A DNA stretch of 64,000 nt from Viscum album (Eukaryota > Streptophyta > Magnoliopsida > Santalales > Viscaceae): positions 43,074,605 through 43,138,604 of the forward strand of contig OY728160.1 in assembly GCA_963277665.1 (NCBI GenBank). The letters run 5' to 3'. The position numbers and the translations under genes were made by a program. The notes below the pieces were generated by a model that saw nothing but the letters and a program-made list of their open reading frames with translations, was not told where the DNA came from and did no database searches. Numbering within the stretch: the stretch's first letter is position 1; each line of letters opens with the position of its first letter. This document shows, piece by piece, positions 62,489 through 64,000 of this stretch.

Positions 62489-62998
62489 GATACCATTAGT
62501 TTAGTAAAAACATTGCAACACATAATATGTTTACATTTATCTTCATAGATCTTTGGAAATATGAAAAAAATTCACATGAAAAAGAACACATTTTTCTTAA
62601 AATTAATCATTAAAACCCATATAAATAAATTAAAAATGTCATAGGTAACATAGTGAATCCTATCCATAGGACCATTTAAAAATTCGTTCAATTGGAATTA
62701 CCATACATCTGACTTCTAATATATTCTCTATCAAATGTATTGTATAGATTTAATAAGAAAACATTATGATATTTGGGCCACAACATGTTATTGTATAATT
62801 GTATTTTTCTAAGTTCTATCTAGGATTCCCAATGATAATCTATAATGGGATCTCATGTAGCTATCTATGAAACTCATTTTTAATCTATAATAGTCTTTCC
62901 TGGTGCTATCTTTGAAACCACATGTTATGATGTAACTAGATTTATAAGTGCTACATGAGCCACCCCATGTTATGAATTAATTTTATTTCCAAGCATTA
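62489..62998 (-). mobile_element. Relic 2: internal domain, right part (weakly supported)
   Basis: It lies between the copia-2 insertion and sequence resembling an LTR start at 62999. No direct anchor to interior A is clear, and the PBS is not recognisable. Confidence 0.35.
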
Positions 62999-64000
62999 TA
63001 TATAACACTCCATCTTGTAATTCTAAATTACCACATCATTAATAAAATATATTCATCATAAAATCAATTTAAAACACATTTTAACTCAAATGAAAATTGT
63101 TTTGGATAAAAATACCATTTTTTCAATTGAAACCTATCTCTGAAAAAAATATTTTCATTTTGAAAACCATTTTTAATTCCCAAATTCCAAAAAAATATAT
63201 TGATGTTTATTTATTTAAGTAAACATGTATTATTGAAATGGGATCAAAAAAAATATCTTCCATAACTAATGAAAAGACCTTGGTGTCATGTATGCTAAAA
63301 ATAAAACATTTATTTTTTCAGTTGTCAGAATGTTTTATATATTACACATAAAAGGTTTACATTATTGTAATACATTGAATGATTATAAAAATAATAAAAG
63401 AATTACTTAATAATCCTTATATAAACATAAAAATATAAAACAACATCACTAAGGAATATGTTTTAAATTAAATCTTTAAACATTTGAAATAACATCTTTA
63501 AATCAAACTGTCTCATTAAACATTGAAATATTTGAATCCAAATCCCCATGATTGAATAAAAATTAACAAAAACATAAAAAACATGAGAATAAAAAAATTC
63601 ATTACATAATATTAGAAATATTCTATATATAAATCTCATTAATAAAGGTAGTTGTGTAACATCAAAATATGCCTCTGTGAAAGATGATTGAGATGAAACC
63701 CTTAACTTAATTATAACTTTTTTACATGTGTATTAATCATCCATGATATTAATTATATATTAATTATTTAATTTATTCATAAAATTTTAATGTTAATCAT
63801 TAATTTTATTACAATTATTAATTTTTTTAAAAAAAATAATCAAAAAATTATGTTTAAGTTGGGTTTTTTAACATATTTTATTTATATGAAAAAAACATGG
63901 TAGAAAAACTAATGTCAAATTGAATATTACATAAACATACCAGGAAGAATATTCCTGAAATTACTATAATTTTTTTAAATTAATTATACTTTTAAATACA
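62999..64000 (-). repeat. Relic 2: start of the right LTR of the long-LTR family (runs off window)
   Basis: TATAACACTCC.. at 62999, then TACC..ATC.ATTAATAAAAT, resembles TGTAACGCCCC...GCATTATTACATA of the young LTR. Later A/T-rich phrases (for example AATAAAACATTT at 63300) also match loosely. Fairly weak, but the position is where an LTR is expected. Confidence 0.4.

Noticed and set aside
62489..62493. A firm target-site duplication for copia-2
   Set aside because: GATAC versus GGTAT matches at three of five bases, which is only suggestive.

Overview
This window looks like repeat-rich intergenic DNA from a large, very A+T-rich plant nuclear genome. I see no intact host protein gene, no rRNA and no functional tRNA. 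Almost everything recognisable is LTR-retrotransposon sequence of different ages, nested in one another. I cannot name the species. 'Plant' rests on the element types: Ty1/copia pol relics with YVDD-type RT and a TGGTATCAGAG primer-binding site, and a Ty3/gypsy family with triple zinc-knuckle Gag, long LTRs and TGTAAC...GTTACA ends.

Layout. 1-5281 is a decayed Ty1/copia element on the + strand (Gag knuckle, PR, IN, RT, RNase H, PPT, 3' LTR), cut by the window edge. 5282-10213 is an ancient relic of a long-LTR family: the end of an internal domain plus one LTR of about 4.5 kb. 10214-14100 is A+T-rich and holds a Ty3/gypsy pol fossil on the minus strand. 14100-16244 is unassigned and includes a GC-rich patch with a 20-bp minisatellite. 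16250-34966 is a young element of the long-LTR family on the minus strand, with structure LTR-internal-LTR-internal-LTR, flanked by a perfect 5-bp target-site duplication (ATTTC). 34972 to about 39310 is a Ty3/gypsy pol fossil on the + strand. 39310-42000 is unassigned. About 42000-53669 and 62489-64000 are further relics of the long-LTR family. 53670-62488 is a complete but decayed Ty1/copia element (two LTRs, PBS, gag, pol, PPT) inserted into the internal domain of one of those relics.

The best observation is the 18.7-kb three-LTR array. Its middle LTR carries variants of the right LTR in its left half and variants of the left LTR in its right half. This is what one unequal crossover between the two LTRs of a single insertion should leave. 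The element is non-autonomous: its 2.57-kb interior keeps only a short zinc-knuckle Gag remnant, split by an in-frame TGA, and no pol. Each 4.53-kb LTR holds a cluster of imperfect hairpins with a nearly identical 22-nt loop. That loop can still be recognised in relics elsewhere in the window, so it is an old and retained feature of the family.

All pairwise comparisons were made by eye and counts are approximate. Relic boundaries in 42-51 kb are the least certain part.
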